Assembly (NCBI GenBank): GCA_017302195.1
Contig: JAFLEG010000398.1
Coordinates: 1 to 5,075, forward strand
Source of the DNA: Verrucomicrobiota bacterium
GTDB lineage: Bacteria; Verrucomicrobiota; Verrucomicrobiia; Limisphaerales; UBA9464
Direction: 5' to 3'
DNA: 5,075 nt
How positions within the stretch are numbered: the first letter of the stretch is position 1; every line of letters starts with the position of its first letter. The position numbers and the translations under genes are program-made. Positions 4,705 to 5,075 of this stretch are shown here, piece after piece. A model generated the notes under the pieces. That model worked only from the letters and a program-made list of their open reading frames with translations. It was not told the DNA's origin and searched no databases.

Positions 4705-5075
4705 ATGTCCAAGAGATTCACGGTCCCCATCGGGTGGTTCCTCGGAGTGGCCTTCCTGGTCCTGATGCTGCTCCTGATCCGGGCGGCGATCGGCCGGCCG
4801 CCACGAGCGCCGACGGCAAGGCTACCGGATGGCAGCCGCCTCCGAATCGTCAGCACGGCCTACGCCGCCACCACCAACCTCACCGCGCCGCCGCACCGGT
4901 TGCTCGGGACTTGGCGCACCGGGTTGCCGTACGGCTTTCCAGTTGCGACCACGTCGGGCCTTCCGGAATTTCTGGTGCTGCTGGAGCGGGAGGGTTGGAA
5001 GCGGGGCAACGCTGCCAGGCCGGCGCGAGGGGCCGAACGGTTGGTGATGCTGGATGCGCGGGATGAGGTGGCATC
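4705..5075 (+). CDS. Partial membrane-anchored protein of unknown function; C-terminus outside the window
   Basis: ATG at 4705 opens a frame of 123 full codons that has no stop before the right edge. Residues 1-6 are short and basic (MSKRFT). Residues 7-25 form one hydrophobic membrane segment (VPIGWFLGVAFLVLMLLLI), followed by a basic, proline-rich linker (26-40). The rest should lie outside the cytoplasm or in the periplasm. It begins LPDGSRLRIVSTAYAAT (41-57), which looks like the first strand of a beta-rich domain and recalls uncharacterised Verrucomicrobiota proteins; I do not recognise the family. No cleavage motif is obvious, so the segment is more likely an anchor than a cleaved signal. 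No Shine-Dalgarno sequence precedes the ATG. The high G+C at third codon positions and the tidy membrane segment support this frame over the competing ones. Confidence 0.7.
   Translation, partial: MSKRFTVPIGWFLGVAFLVLMLLLIRAAIGRPPRAPTARLPDGSRLRIVSTAYAATTNLTAPPHRLLGTWRTGLPYGFPVATTSGLPEFLVLLEREGWKRGNAARPARGAERLVMLDARDEVA

Noticed and set aside
3843..5066. Plus-strand open frame of 407 codons
   Set aside because: It overlaps the isomerase-like gene, the pseudopilin remnant and the membrane-protein gene in a different frame, translates repeat sequence, and shows no domain.

Overview
The window is GC-rich and looks like a bacterial chromosome, most likely Verrucomicrobiota. The taxonomic pointers are a remnant of the pseudopilin type that these bacteria carry in many copies, an Uma2-family gene, and three families of short, degenerate, periodic repeats of a kind common in such genomes. 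This placement is inference; there is no rRNA or marker gene to confirm it.

Layout. Bases 1 to about 1835 look like the end of an integrative element. A tyrosine recombinase gene (minus strand, GTG start at 1772) lies directly behind the 3' end of an intact tRNA-Leu(CAA) gene (1836-1921, minus strand). A second minus-strand gene follows the recombinase at 26 nt and runs off the left edge; it carries a WELLRRNPQFRAD motif. The element therefore probably extends leftward beyond the window, with its tRNA-side attachment site in the tRNA 3' end. The recombinase reading frame stays open through the whole tRNA gene to 2027, so an automatic start call would wrongly translate the tRNA.

To the right is what looks like ordinary chromosome: a non-coding stretch holding a 10-nt-period repeat and a copy of an 8-nt-period repeat; an Uma2-type putative nuclease gene (minus); a divergent intergenic region; a sugar phosphate isomerase/epimerase-like gene (plus); a second, inverted copy of the 8-nt-period repeat just after that gene; a 5'-truncated type II secretion pseudopilin remnant (minus) with a 9-nt-period repeat upstream of its break; and the start of a membrane-anchored protein of unknown function (plus) that runs off the right edge.

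The recombinase and its downstream neighbour probably form one mobile-element operon. The other genes show no functional link to each other. No clearly new multi-gene system is visible. The points most worth following are the tRNA/integrase junction with its leader inverted repeat, the two repeat copies placed just behind stop codons, and the possible leaderless, palindrome-containing promoter of the Uma2 gene.
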